Source: Methylobacterium sp.
GTDB lineage: Bacteria; Pseudomonadota; Alphaproteobacteria; Rhizobiales; Beijerinckiaceae
Direction of reading: 5' to 3'
Assembly: GCA_013823325.1 (NCBI GenBank)
Contig: PNLY01000057.1
Span: 1-36,775, forward strand
Length of the DNA: 36,775 bases
Position 1 is the first letter of the stretch; every line of letters begins with the position of its first letter. This document shows positions 1 through 7,873 of the stretch, piece by piece. A program made the translations under genes and the position numbers. The notes below the pieces were generated by a model. That model ran no database searches and was not told the DNA's origin. It was given only the letters and a program-made list of their open reading frames with translations.

Positions 1-1
1 G

Positions 2-1186
2 TTCGTGCGCCGCATCACCTCCGCTGAGGATGTCGGCCCGGCGATCGGCGAAGCCTATGCCGCCTCACTCTCCTTGCCAGGCGTCACCACCGTGATCCTG
101 CCGGCCGATTGCGCCTGGGGCAGCGTCGAGCCGGCCGAGCTGAAGCGCACGCAGGTCCCGGCGCCGAAACAGGTCGACCAAGCCCAGATCCGCGAAGTCG
201 CAGACCTGCTGCGCAAACACGGCTCACGCGCCGCGATCATGCTGACCGGCTCGGCGCTGCGTGAGGGGCCGATGGCGATGGCGGCGCGGGTTTGCGCCGC
301 GACCGGCGCGCAGATCTTCGCGCAGATGTCGAATGGCCGGATCGAGCGCGGCGCCGGCCGCGTCGCCATCCCGAAGGTGTTCTATCCGATCGACATGGCG
401 CTGCAGCAGCTCAAGGACATCGACCTGCTCATCCTGATCGGCGCCCAGGTGCCGGTCGGCTTCTTCGCCTATCCGGGCAAGCCGGGCCGGCTCGTGCATG
501 AGACCTGCCATGTCGAGCAGCTCGCCGTGCCGGGCGACGACCTGCCGGGGACGATCGAGGCCTTGGCCGACGAGCTCTCCGCACGAACGACGCCGCCCGC
601 CTTCATCGCCGCGCCGCAGGCGGCGGATCAAGCGTTGCCGACCGGCACGCTCGATGCCGACAAGGTCTGCACCATCGTCGCGCGGCTCCTGCCGGAGAAC
701 GCGATCATCTGCGACGAGTCCGTCTCGTCGGGCCGCAGCTTCTATTATGACTGCCATGGCGCGCCGCAGCACGACTACATCCAGCTCACCGGCGGCTCGA
801 TCGGCGAGGGCATTCCGCTCTGCGTCGGCGCGGCTGTCGCCTGCCCCGACCGCAAGGTGATCGGCATGCAGGCCGACGGCTCGGGCATGTACACGGTGCA
901 GGGCCTGTGGACGCAGGCGCGCGAGAACCTCGACGTCGTCACCGTGGTCTTCGCCAACCGGACCTATGCGATCCTGCATGGCGAGATGCGCAATGTCGGC
1001 GTCAACGATTTCGGCCGCAACGCCAAGCTGATGCTCAATCTCGACGAGCCGGCGCTCGACTGGGTCTCGATGGCGAAGGGCATGGGCGTCGAAGCCGGCC
1101 GCGCCACGACGGCGGAGGAATTCGCCAGGCTGTTCAAGGGCGCGCTCGGCCGCAAAGGGCCATTCCTGATCGAGGCGGTGATCTGA
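2..1186 (+). CDS. Thiamine-diphosphate-dependent enzyme, acetolactate-synthase-like large subunit (5' end outside window)
   Basis: The frame is open to the left edge and the visible 394 residues lack most of the N-terminal TPP-binding domain, so the gene begins upstream; such proteins are usually 510-560 residues. It starts at the end of that domain (ILPADCAWG), continues through a central Rossmann-like domain, and ends with the C-terminal TPP-binding domain. There ADGSGMYTVQGLW followed by FANRTYAIL is the diphosphate and magnesium motif, in which GDG has become ADG. The family (benzoylformate decarboxylase, acetolactate synthase, oxalyl-CoA decarboxylase types) carries out carboligation or decarboxylation of 2-oxo acids. 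The GGSIGEGIPLCVGAA segment resembles the subgroup often annotated as acetolactate synthase large subunit-like proteins. No small subunit lies nearby, which argues against a true biosynthetic IlvB. The substrate cannot be told from the sequence. Confidence 0.85.
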   Translation, partial: FVRRITSAEDVGPAIGEAYAASLSLPGVTTVILPADCAWGSVEPAELKRTQVPAPKQVDQAQIREVADLLRKHGSRAAIMLTGSALREGPMAMAARVCAATGAQIFAQMSNGRIERGAGRVAIPKVFYPIDMALQQLKDIDLLILIGAQVPVGFFAYPGKPGRLVHETCHVEQLAVPGDDLPGTIEALADELSARTTPPAFIAAPQAADQALPTGTLDADKVCTIVARLLPENAIICDESVSSGRSFYYDCHGAPQHDYIQLTGGSIGEGIPLCVGAAVACPDRKVIGMQADGSGMYTVQGLWTQARENLDVVTVVFANRTYAILHGEMRNVGVNDFGRNAKLMLNLDEPALDWVSMAKGMGVEAGRATTAEEFARLFKGALGRKGPFLIEAVI

Positions 1187-1262
1187 GGCTCTGTAACCAG
1201 ATGCGCGGGCATGGCGAATTCGGGCGTCGATGCTTATCTGGGCAGCAGCAAGGAGGTTTGAC

Positions 1263-1769
1263 ATGACGGAACGAGCTGTACTCGCAGGCGGCTGCTTCTG
1301 GGGCATGCAGGATCTGATCCGCAAGCTCCCCGGCGTCGAGACGACAAGGGTCGGCTACACCGGCGGCGACGTGAAGAACGCGACCTATCGCAATCACGGG
1401 ACCCATGCCGAAGGCATCGAGATCATCTTCGATCCCGCCAGGATCGGCTATCGGCAGCTGGTCGAGTTCTTCTTCCAGATCCACGACCCGACCACGCTGA
1501 ACCGCCAGGGCAACGACCTCGGCACCAGCTATCGCTCGGGCATCTACTATGTCGACGAGACCCAGAAGAAGATCGCCGAGGAGGTGATCGCCGAGGTGAA
1601 TGCGTCGGGCCGCTGGCCCGGCAAGGTGGTCACCGAGGTGAAGCCCGAGGGCGATTTCTGGGAGGCCGAGCCGGAGCACCAGGATTATCTGGAGCGTTAT
1701 CCGGCTGGCTACACCTGCCACTGGGTCCGCCCGGATTGGGTGCTGCCACGTCGCGAAGCGGCGGAGTAG
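1263..1769 (+). CDS. msrA: Peptide-methionine (S)-S-oxide reductase MsrA
   Basis: This 168-residue protein reduces the S-epimer of methionine sulfoxide in proteins and free methionine, repairing oxidative damage in the cytoplasm. The catalytic motif GCFWG is at residues 10-14 with the nucleophilic Cys11. The family landmarks GYTGG (31-35) and [19 protein letters not shown] (74-92) are intact, and Cys152 near the C-terminus may serve as a resolving cysteine. The ATG at 1263 is chosen because AAGGAGG sits just upstream and because translation from there begins directly before the conserved core. It lies 76 bases after the TPP-enzyme gene and is followed by a hairpin terminator near 1835-1859, so it may be the last gene of that transcription unit. 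Confidence 0.95.
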   Translation: MTERAVLAGGCFWGMQDLIRKLPGVETTRVGYTGGDVKNATYRNHGTHAEGIEIIFDPARIGYRQLVEFFFQIHDPTTLNRQGNDLGTSYRSGIYYVDETQKKIAEEVIAEVNASGRWPGKVVTEVKPEGDFWEAEPEHQDYLERYPAGYTCHWVRPDWVLPRREAAE

Positions 1770-1784
1770 CTATCCGCGACAGCC

Positions 1785-1926
1785 CCTTCTCCCCCGGGGG
1801 AGAAGGTGGCAGCGCGAAGCGCTGACGGATGAGGAAGGGCCGCCGCGCATGCGGCCCTTTTTCGTTTTACCCGGTCAAAGCGCCCTCATCCCCCTGCCGG
1901 GACCTTCTCCCCCGAGGGGAGAAGGA
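1785..1926. repeat. Intergenic palindromic repeat element (REP-like)
   Basis: Two near-identical palindromes bound this intergenic stretch. A perfect 22-bp palindrome (CCTTCTCCCCC and its complement) lies at 1785-1806 and an imperfect copy at 1903-1925. Inside them GGATGAGG and CCTCATCC face each other, so the whole element is a large nested inverted repeat. Elements of this type, with CTTCTCCCC and CTCATCC arms, are common between genes in Hyphomicrobiales genomes. The element also encloses the terminator hairpin after msrA. Confidence 0.7.
1835..1859 (+). terminator. Rho-independent terminator after msrA
   Basis: A 9-bp stem (AAGGGCCGC at 1835-1843 with GCGGCCCTT at 1851-1859) and a 7-base loop run into TTTTT at 1858-1862. 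It lies 66 bases after the msrA stop codon. It is also flanked by the palindromic repeat arms and could act in both directions, between msrA and the convergent amidohydrolase gene. Confidence 0.7.
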
Positions 1927-1928
1927 TG

Positions 1929-2972
1929 CTAGTCCATGAACCCACCCAAAAACGCATCGAGGCAATCGCCGATCGCCTCGATCGCGTAGCCGCCTTCCTG
2001 CACCACCAGCGTCGGCAGTCCTAGCGCCTTCACCCGCTCGCCGATCGTGCCGAAATCAGCTGCTTCCAGCTTGAGCACGCCAATCGGGTCATGCTTGTGG
2101 GCGTCGTAGCCGAGCGCGATCACCAGGGCTTCCGCACCGAACTCGCGGATGGCGCGGCCGGCGCGGTCCACCGCCGCTTCCATCTCGGCGCCGCCGGCGC
2201 CATGGGCGAGCGGCAGGTTGAGGTTGAAGCCTTCGCCCGGCCCGTTGCCGCGCTCGTCCTCATAGCCAGTGAAGAAGGGATAGTAGTCCGCCGGATCGGC
2301 ATGGACCGAGATCGTCAGCACATCGTCGCGGCGATAGAAGATCTGCTGGGTGCCGTCGCCGTGATGGGCATCGACATCGAGGATCGCGACCTTGCCGAAT
2401 TTGCTGCGCAGGCGCTGCGCGGCGATCGCGCTGTTGTTGAGATAGCAGAAGCCGGTGGCGCGGTCGGCGCGGGCATGGTGGCCCGAGGGACGGCAGAGCG
2501 AATAGACCGCGCGCTCACCGGCAATGACTGCATCGGCGCCGGAGACCGCGGTCTCGGCCGAGCGCAGGGTCGAGAGCCAGCAATGCTCGCCGACCGGGAC
2601 CGAGAGATCGCCGAGATACCAGCCGAGCTGGCCCATGATCCCGGTCGGCCGGCAGGGCGGGCGGACATCCTCATCGGTACGGCCGCTCCAATAGGGGAAG
2701 GTGTTGGGCCAGGCCTCGGGTCCGCGCTCGGGCAGAGCGAGCCAGCGCTGCCACAGCCCTTCGAGGAAGCGGACGAAGCCCTCGTCATGAACCGCGAGGA
2801 TCGGCGCCGTGCCATGTTCGGCCGAGCGCTCCGGTGCAACGCCGTGCTTGGCGAGCGCGCCGAGCAGTCGCTCGGTCCGTTCCGGCAGGTCCTTAGGCGC
2901 GACGATCTTGCCGAAGCGCATGTATTGCTGCGGATCGTGCTTGGACTGGTCGGGATGATAGAAGGCGCGCAT
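1929..2972 (-). CDS. Histone deacetylase family protein / acetylpolyamine amidohydrolase-like
   Basis: This 347-residue zinc hydrolase belongs to the class II histone-deacetylase superfamily; bacterial members deacetylate acetylpolyamines or other acetylated amines. The zinc site is complete: Asp201 and His203 in DVDAHHGDG, and Asp290 in ALGYDAHKHDP. The tandem catalytic His165-His166 is in RPSGHHA, and the transition-state Tyr329 is in EGGYA. The length fits single-domain bacterial enzymes. The N-terminal FYHPDQSKHDP matches the acetylpolyamine amidohydrolase subgroup better than AcuC. The ATG at 2972 is preceded by a modest GAGAG. It stands alone, converging on msrA from the other side of the repeat element, so context does not fix the substrate; a role in polyamine turnover is inference. 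Confidence 0.88.
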   Translation of the reverse strand: MRAFYHPDQSKHDPQQYMRFGKIVAPKDLPERTERLLGALAKHGVAPERSAEHGTAPILAVHDEGFVRFLEGLWQRWLALPERGPEAWPNTFPYWSGRTDEDVRPPCRPTGIMGQLGWYLGDLSVPVGEHCWLSTLRSAETAVSGADAVIAGERAVYSLCRPSGHHARADRATGFCYLNNSAIAAQRLRSKFGKVAILDVDAHHGDGTQQIFYRRDDVLTISVHADPADYYPFFTGYEDERGNGPGEGFNLNLPLAHGAGGAEMEAAVDRAGRAIREFGAEALVIALGYDAHKHDPIGVLKLEAADFGTIGERVKALGLPTLVVQEGGYAIEAIGDCLDAFLGGFMD

Positions 2973-3043
2973 GCAAGGCTCTCGACATCAAAACAGAGAG
3001 CGGCATAGCGCCACGAAAACCGTGCAGAGACCAGTGCGCCCGA

Positions 3044-5389
3044 TCAGGCGGCGGCACTATCCCCATGCATGGCGTCGCCCTTGGGCAGCAGGTCGGGCAG
3101 TTGTAGCAACCAGGGCACGCGGCCGGCGGGCGCAGGCCGGGCGTAGCGATAGCCTTGCGCAAAGCGGCAGCCCTGCTCGCGCAGGAAGGCCTCCTGCTCG
3201 GCAGTCTCGACACCCTCGGCGATGACATCGAGGCGCAGATCCGCAGCGAGCTGGATCAAAGCCCGCACGATCGCCGCATCGCCGCCATCCTCGGCGACAT
3301 GGCTGACGAAGCCGCGATCGATCTTGAGCGCATCGACGGGGAAGCGCTTGAGATGGGTGAGCGAGGCGTAGCCGGTGCCGAAATCGTCGAGCGCAACACG
3401 CAAGCCGGCGGCGCGCAGGGTCTTCAGCGTGCGCTCGGCTTCGTCGGCATTGCGGGTGAGCAGCACCGTCTCGGTGACCTCGACGCCGAAATGGCTGGCC
3501 GGAACGCCGGCCGCGGCGAGTTGGACGAGCAAGCGCTCCGGCAGCGCCGGGTCGCGGAAGACGCTGGCCGCGAGGTTGACGCAGACATGGCCGACATCGA
3601 GCCCGGCATCGAGCCAGCGGCGCAGATCGCCGATGGCCGCCGCGATGATCGCATCGCTGATCCCGTTGGCTATCTCGGCGTCCTGGAAGCCCTCCTGGAA
3701 GGCGGCGGCCGGAATGATGCCGCGCTCGGGATGGCGCCAGCGCGCCAGTGCCTCGAAGCCGACGATCCGGCCGGTGTCGACCGCGACCTGAGGCTGATAG
3801 TAGGGCAGGATGCGTTCTTCCTTCAATGCGCCGGCGAGCCCTTGGCAGACCGCGACGCGGCGCGCCATCGCCGCGCGCATCGCCGGCTCGTAGACGATCG
3901 CCATGTTGCGGCCGTTTGCCTTGGCCCGGTAGAGTGCGAGATCGGCGTCCTTCATCAGTTCGACGCCGTCGCGGTCGTGCTCGGGCGCGAGCGCGATGCC
4001 GAGGCTCGCCCGGGTCGCGATCATCTGCCCGGCATGCTCGCAGGGCCGGCGCAGCACCTCGATCAAGGCCTCACCCTTCACCAGTGCCTGCATTGCGGTC
4101 AGCCGCTGCGTCGAGAGGACCACGAATTCGTCGCCGCCGAGGCGAGCGACCAACTCATCTGGTCCGATCACCGCAGCGAGCCGCTTCGCCGCCTCGATCA
4201 GCAGCGCGTCGCCGGCATCATGGCCGAGCGTGTCGTTGATCGACTTGAAGTCGTCGAGATCGATCAGGAAAAGCGCGACCGCCCCGCCCTTGCTCGCCAT
4301 TCGCGCCAGCGCCTGCTGCATTCGCTCGTTGAACAGCAAACGATTCGGCAGCCCGGTCAGCGCGTCATGCGTCGCCTGGCGGCGTGTGCGTGCCTCGGCC
4401 GCCTTGCGATCAGTGATGTCGACGATGCCAGCGACGACGGCCGGATTTTCGCCGATCGGCAATGTGGTCGCGGTGATCAGCACGTCGCGGACGACGCCGC
4501 TGCCATCGCGGACCTGTGCCTCATGGCCCTCGATCTGATCATGGTCCTTCAGCAAGCGAGCGATGACGCGACGATTGCCGCCATCGGGCAGGATGTCCTG
4601 CACCTGCGCCTGCGTGACATCGTCGCCGAAATAGCGCTTGGCGGCATCATTGCCGCGCAGAAAACGACCGTCGCCGCGCGAGGTGACGACAAGCGGGATC
4701 GGCACCGCCATGAAGATGCGCTCGATCATCGCCTGACTGGCGCCGAGCTCGTCCTTGGCCTGGCGCTCGGCCTGGGTCGCCGCCCATTCGAGCCGGCGCA
4801 AGCGGTTCCCATGCACGACGACCAGACCAAGGGCGAAGTTAAGCATGACCAGGACGAGGATCAGGCCGGGCAGCGTCGACGGCATCGGGTCACGGCCGAG
4901 ATAGCCGGCGAGCATCAGTGCGCTGCACCCCAGCCCCAAGGTCATCGTCCAGCGGAAAGCGGTGGGCGCCACGAGATAGAAGATCGAGGGCAGCATCAGC
5001 ACGACGAAGAGGGCGAGATCACTGCGCGACGACACCAGCAGCGCGACCATCAGCGCCGTCGTGACCTCCCAGAGGATCAGCACGCCTTGCGACTGCGAGA
5101 AGCGCACCGCCTTGCGCACCAGAGCGAAGCAGAGCAGCGAGGCGAAGACGACCATCAGCCGCGCCGGCACCGCGACGAAGAAATGCGGCGTGCCGTAGAA
5201 GCGCCAGTCGCTGGCGAGGAAGAGCGTGTTGAGCACGGCCGAGATCAGGAAGATCAGCCGGCATTGCCGGAGCATCTCGCCGAAGCGTGCGTCGCGAAAC
5301 GCCGCCTCGCGGGCGAAATCCCGGAATTCGCCACCAAATCGAAACAGGCCGTCGCGCGTCATGCCGTACAATCGTTCGGCAGCGGTCAA
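3044..5389 (-). CDS. Membrane-anchored PAS-GGDEF-EAL protein (c-di-GMP turnover)
   Basis: A 781-residue signalling protein with about six membrane segments (residues 45-195), a PAS-like sensor region (about 220-335), a GGDEF diguanylate cyclase domain with intact GGDEF at 418-422, and an EAL phosphodiesterase domain. The EAL domain has EAL at 546-548, DDFGTGYASL at 668-677 and EGVETAEQE near 725. Both catalytic motifs are complete, so either activity is possible; bifunctional proteins of this layout are often mainly phosphodiesterases. No RxxD product-inhibition site is seen ahead of GGDEF. The longest frame starts at a TTG (5389), and an ATG at 5362 is an alternative; neither has a clear Shine-Dalgarno sequence. 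It follows the tetR gene by 21 bases on the same strand and may be co-transcribed with it. Confidence 0.92.
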   Translation of the reverse strand: MTAAERLYGMTRDGLFRFGGEFRDFAREAAFRDARFGEMLRQCRLIFLISAVLNTLFLASDWRFYGTPHFFVAVPARLMVVFASLLCFALVRKAVRFSQSQGVLILWEVTTALMVALLVSSRSDLALFVVLMLPSIFYLVAPTAFRWTMTLGLGCSALMLAGYLGRDPMPSTLPGLILVLVMLNFALGLVVVHGNRLRRLEWAATQAERQAKDELGASQAMIERIFMAVPIPLVVTSRGDGRFLRGNDAAKRYFGDDVTQAQVQDILPDGGNRRVIARLLKDHDQIEGHEAQVRDGSGVVRDVLITATTLPIGENPAVVAGIVDITDRKAAEARTRRQATHDALTGLPNRLLFNERMQQALARMASKGGAVALFLIDLDDFKSINDTLGHDAGDALLIEAAKRLAAVIGPDELVARLGGDEFVVLSTQRLTAMQALVKGEALIEVLRRPCEHAGQMIATRASLGIALAPEHDRDGVELMKDADLALYRAKANGRNMAIVYEPAMRAAMARRVAVCQGLAGALKEERILPYYQPQVAVDTGRIVGFEALARWRHPERGIIPAAAFQEGFQDAEIANGISDAIIAAAIGDLRRWLDAGLDVGHVCVNLAASVFRDPALPERLLVQLAAAGVPASHFGVEVTETVLLTRNADEAERTLKTLRAAGLRVALDDFGTGYASLTHLKRFPVDALKIDRGFVSHVAEDGGDAAIVRALIQLAADLRLDVIAEGVETAEQEAFLREQGCRFAQGYRYARPAPAGRVPWLLQLPDLLPKGDAMHGDSAAA

Positions 5390-5410
5390 AGCCAGGTTAA
5401 AGTGAACCGG

Positions 5411-6031
5411 CTAGCTGTCTTCGGTCGCTCCGACCGGCGCGACCAACGCCGCGAGCTCCCCGGCAAGCTGCGCAATCTCGAAGCGCCCAGGGCGATACCA
5501 GTCGATCGAGCCGTTCATGGCGCCGAGCAGGAAAAGCCGCAGCCGCTCGGGTGCGATGCCGGGCGTGAGCACACCGGCGGCAGAGAGCTCTTCGATGAGA
5601 GCCCGCCAGAGATCGTCATAGGCGCGGCGGGTGGCGCGCACGCTCTCCGGCGTCGGGTTCTCGCCGAAGCTGAAGACCTTGATGCTGGCGCAGGTATAGT
5701 CGGAATGGCCGTGCAAGGCGGCGAGATGCGCCGCGATCGCCGCCTTGAGCCGCTGGCGCGGCGTCGACTCGCCCGCAACCTGCAGGGCATACAGCACCGT
5801 CTCGAGAACCAGGCGGACGCCGTCATTGACGACGGCCTCGACGATCTCTTCCTTGGAACGGAAGTGATGGTAGAGGCTGGCCTTGCGGATACCGACCGCC
5901 TCGGCGAGCTCGCGCAGGCTGGTCTGGTGATAGCCATTGCTGCGCAGCAGGCGCGCGGCATGGTCGAGGATCAGGCGCCGCGCGCCACCCTCCAACTCTG
6001 CCCGTTCAGCCCGTCCCGTCACGACCGTCAC
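5411..6031 (-). CDS. TetR family transcriptional regulator
   Basis: A 206-residue repressor-type protein. The N-terminal helix-turn-helix spans about residues 18-62, with recognition sequence SLRELAEAVGIRKASLYHHF followed by RSKEEI, a textbook TetR signature. The helical C-terminal part binds the ligand, probably an acyl-CoA in view of the neighbour. The GTG start at 6031 overlaps the TGA of the upstream acyl-CoA dehydrogenase gene as GTGA, which suggests translational coupling. An imperfect palindrome at 7242-7259, directly ahead of the dehydrogenase gene, is a likely operator, so the regulator probably represses its own operon. The exact ligand is unknown. Confidence 0.92.
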   Translation of the reverse strand: MTVVTGRAERAELEGGARRLILDHAARLLRSNGYHQTSLRELAEAVGIRKASLYHHFRSKEEIVEAVVNDGVRLVLETVLYALQVAGESTPRQRLKAAIAAHLAALHGHSDYTCASIKVFSFGENPTPESVRATRRAYDDLWRALIEELSAAGVLTPGIAPERLRLFLLGAMNGSIDWYRPGRFEIAQLAGELAALVAPVGATEDS

Positions 6032-7215
6032 AGCCGCTTCGCCACCTCTTCAAGCATGACCTCGGTGGCGCCGCCGCCAATCGCCTGGACGCGGGCGTCG
6101 CGGGCCATGCGCTCGATCGCGCTCTCGCGCATGAAGCCCATGCCGCCATGGAACTGGACGCAGGCATACATGACTTCGTTGACCAGCTCGCCGCAATAGG
6201 CCTTGACCATCGAGACCTCGCGCGTCGCGTCGAAGCCCCGGGCGTCGAGCCAGGCGGCGTGGTGGACGAGCTGGCGCCCGGCCTCGACCTTGGCGGAGAG
6301 CATGGCGAGCTTCTGGCGGATCGCCTGCTTCTGCCAGAGCGGGGTGCCGAAGGCCGTGCGGGTGCGGACATAGTCGACCGTCAGCTCGATCGCGGCCTGC
6401 GCCTCGCCCATCGCCATGGCGCCGATCACCGTGCGCTCGTTCTGGAAGTTGCGCATGATCGCGTAAAAGCCGCGCCCCTCGCCGCCGAGCAGGTTCTCGG
6501 CGGGAATCCGGCACTCCTCGAAAACGAGCTCGGCCGTATCCGAGGAGCGCCAGCCGTGCTTGTCGAGAGCGCGGCTGACACGGAAGCCCGGCGTGCCCTT
6601 CTCGACCAGGAACATCGAGACCGATTGCGAGGGCTTGCCAGACTGATCGGTCTTGGCCGCGACGCAGTAGAGATCGGCATGGACGCCATTGGTGATGAAC
6701 ATCTTCGCGCCGTTCAGCACGTAGGAATCGCCCTCGCGCCGGGCGGTGGTGCGAATGCCCTTCACGTCCGAGCCGGCATCGGGCTCCGTGACGGCGATGG
6801 CGCAGATCACCTTGCCGGCGACGATATCAGGCATCCAGCGCTCGCGCTGCGCCTGGCTGCCGGCATTGAAGACATGGACCGAGGCCATGTCGGTATGGAC
6901 CAGCGCGGTGATGGCGAAACCGGAGAAGGTCGAGCGACCGAGCTCCTCGGCGAGCACCACGGTCGCGAGCGTATCGAGCTCCGAGCCACCGTACTCGGCG
7001 GGGTAGCGAATGCCGAGGAAGCCGAGCTCGCCCATGCGAGCCAGCACCTGGCGCGGTACCATGCCCGCCTCTTCCCAGGCGAGCCCGTGCGGCTTGACCT
7101 CGTTCGTCACGAAGCGGCGCAGCTGGTCGCGCAGCGCCTCGTGCTCCTCGCCGAAATAGGGCGAACGGAGCGTGCCGCCGCCGACCGCATCGAAACTGTC
7201 CATCGCCGCCATCAT
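6028..7215 (-). CDS. Acyl-CoA dehydrogenase
   Basis: A 395-residue flavoenzyme that introduces the alpha-beta double bond into an acyl-CoA and passes electrons to electron-transfer flavoprotein. The FAD/substrate motif AVTEPDAGSD and LNGAKMFITNG are intact. The C-terminal FHGGMGFMRESAIERMARD carries the Glu in the position of the catalytic base of the medium- and short-chain family, followed by GGGATEVM. Length is normal for a single-domain member. The ATG at 7215 has AAGGAG (7226-7231) ten bases upstream; a second ATG follows directly. It is the first gene of a leftward unit with the TetR regulator (4-base overlap). Chain-length or branched-chain specificity cannot be read from the sequence. 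Confidence 0.93.
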   Translation of the reverse strand: MMAAMDSFDAVGGGTLRSPYFGEEHEALRDQLRRFVTNEVKPHGLAWEEAGMVPRQVLARMGELGFLGIRYPAEYGGSELDTLATVVLAEELGRSTFSGFAITALVHTDMASVHVFNAGSQAQRERWMPDIVAGKVICAIAVTEPDAGSDVKGIRTTARREGDSYVLNGAKMFITNGVHADLYCVAAKTDQSGKPSQSVSMFLVEKGTPGFRVSRALDKHGWRSSDTAELVFEECRIPAENLLGGEGRGFYAIMRNFQNERTVIGAMAMGEAQAAIELTVDYVRTRTAFGTPLWQKQAIRQKLAMLSAKVEAGRQLVHHAAWLDARGFDATREVSMVKAYCGELVNEVMYACVQFHGGMGFMRESAIERMARDARVQAIGGGATEVMLEEVAKRL

Positions 7216-7241
7216 GCTCCGTTGTCTCCTTGGAGCTTAGC

Positions 7242-7259
7242 CTACCGGTCGGCAGGTAG
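7242..7259. promoter_or_regulatory. Candidate TetR operator upstream of acyl-CoA dehydrogenase
   Basis: An 18-bp imperfect palindrome, CTACCGGTCGGCAGGTAG, has outer arms CTACC and GGTAG and a GC-rich core. It lies 26 bases ahead of the dehydrogenase start codon and just above its ribosome binding site, a typical place for autoregulation by the TetR protein encoded in the same unit. Assignment to that regulator is inference. Confidence 0.5.
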
Positions 7260-7283
7260 ACAAGATCACGATGCCTACGGGAA

Positions 7284-7308
7284 GAGAGGGGCGACGAACG
7301 CCCCTCTC
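7284..7308 (-). terminator. Hairpin after the Gly-rich protein gene
   Basis: A perfect 10-bp stem (7284-7293 with 7299-7308, arms GAGAGGGGCG and complement) and a 5-base loop lie 45 bases past the stop codon of the leftward small-protein gene. No long T run follows, so it is either a weak terminator or an mRNA end-stabilising hairpin. Confidence 0.45.
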
Positions 7309-7352
7309 CCCAGCCGGCCAGCGCGCGGTTCCAACCGGCTTCCGCCGCAAGA

Positions 7353-7622
7353 TCAGTTGCAGCCGCAGCCATGCCCGCCGTTGCCGATCCCGATGCCGCC
7401 ACGGCCGACACTGACCTTGTTGCCGTTCAGGATGCCGTTGCCGCTCAGCACCGAGACGTTGTTGAGCACCTTGACGTTGGAGACGGCGGTCGTCACCGAC
7501 GCCACGGTGGTGACGACGTTGCCGAGAAGGCCGCCACCTTTGCCGGAACCGCCGTGACCGCCGGCGAAGGCCGGGCTGACCGAGAAGGCGGCGATCGAAG
7601 CAAGAACAAATGCGTATTTCAT
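7353..7622 (-). CDS. Small secreted Gly/Asn/Val-rich protein
   Basis: This 89-residue protein is not recognised as a named family. A clear signal peptide (MKYAFVLASIAAFSVSPAFA) precedes a mature part of about 69 residues. That part has three zones: a Gly-rich start (GGHGGSGKGGG), a beta-prone middle rich in Val, Asn, Ser and Thr with alternating polar and hydrophobic residues (SNVKVLNNVSVLSGNG), and a Gly-rich end closing with GHGCGCN. The ATG at 7622 is chosen for the signal peptide and the AGGGAGAG upstream. The composition resembles surface fibre or adhesin subunits, but this is inference. It is divergent from an outer-membrane barrel gene across a 251-bp AT-rich spacer, and is followed by a hairpin. 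Confidence 0.72.
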   Translation of the reverse strand: MKYAFVLASIAAFSVSPAFAGGHGGSGKGGGLLGNVVTTVASVTTAVSNVKVLNNVSVLSGNGILNGNKVSVGRGGIGIGNGGHGCGCN

Positions 7623-7854
7623 CTTTCTCTCCCTGCACTCGCTCCGGGTATCGAAGCGACACACACGTTTTGGTTGTGTTTTGTTTTTATCGCAACCTGA
7701 ACGCATTGTTAACCATACTTGCTAGCCTTAATCGCGCACCGCCCGAATACAATCACGAACATCGTGCAGATAAAATTATATTACATCGAGTCTATGCTTG
7801 CGATTACGATCGATATCTCGGCTATATTAACAAGTTGTTAGGTACGATCATCTA

Positions 7855-7868
7855 CTCTCAACTGAGAG
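7855..7868 (+). promoter_or_regulatory. Small hairpin over the ribosome binding site of the barrel gene
   Basis: CTCTC (7855-7859) and GAGAG (7864-7868) form a 5-bp stem with loop AACT. The right arm is the Shine-Dalgarno sequence GAGAGG for the gene starting at 7874 or 7880. The hairpin could mask that site; the effect is inference. Confidence 0.3.
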
Positions 7869-7873
7869 GGGTG

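Noticed and set aside
3155..6199. A 1014-codon open frame on the + strand opposite the GGDEF-EAL, tetR and dehydrogenase genes
   Set aside because: It is antisense to three recognisable genes, its translation is low-complexity Arg/Asp/Gln-rich, and long antisense frames are expected at this GC content.
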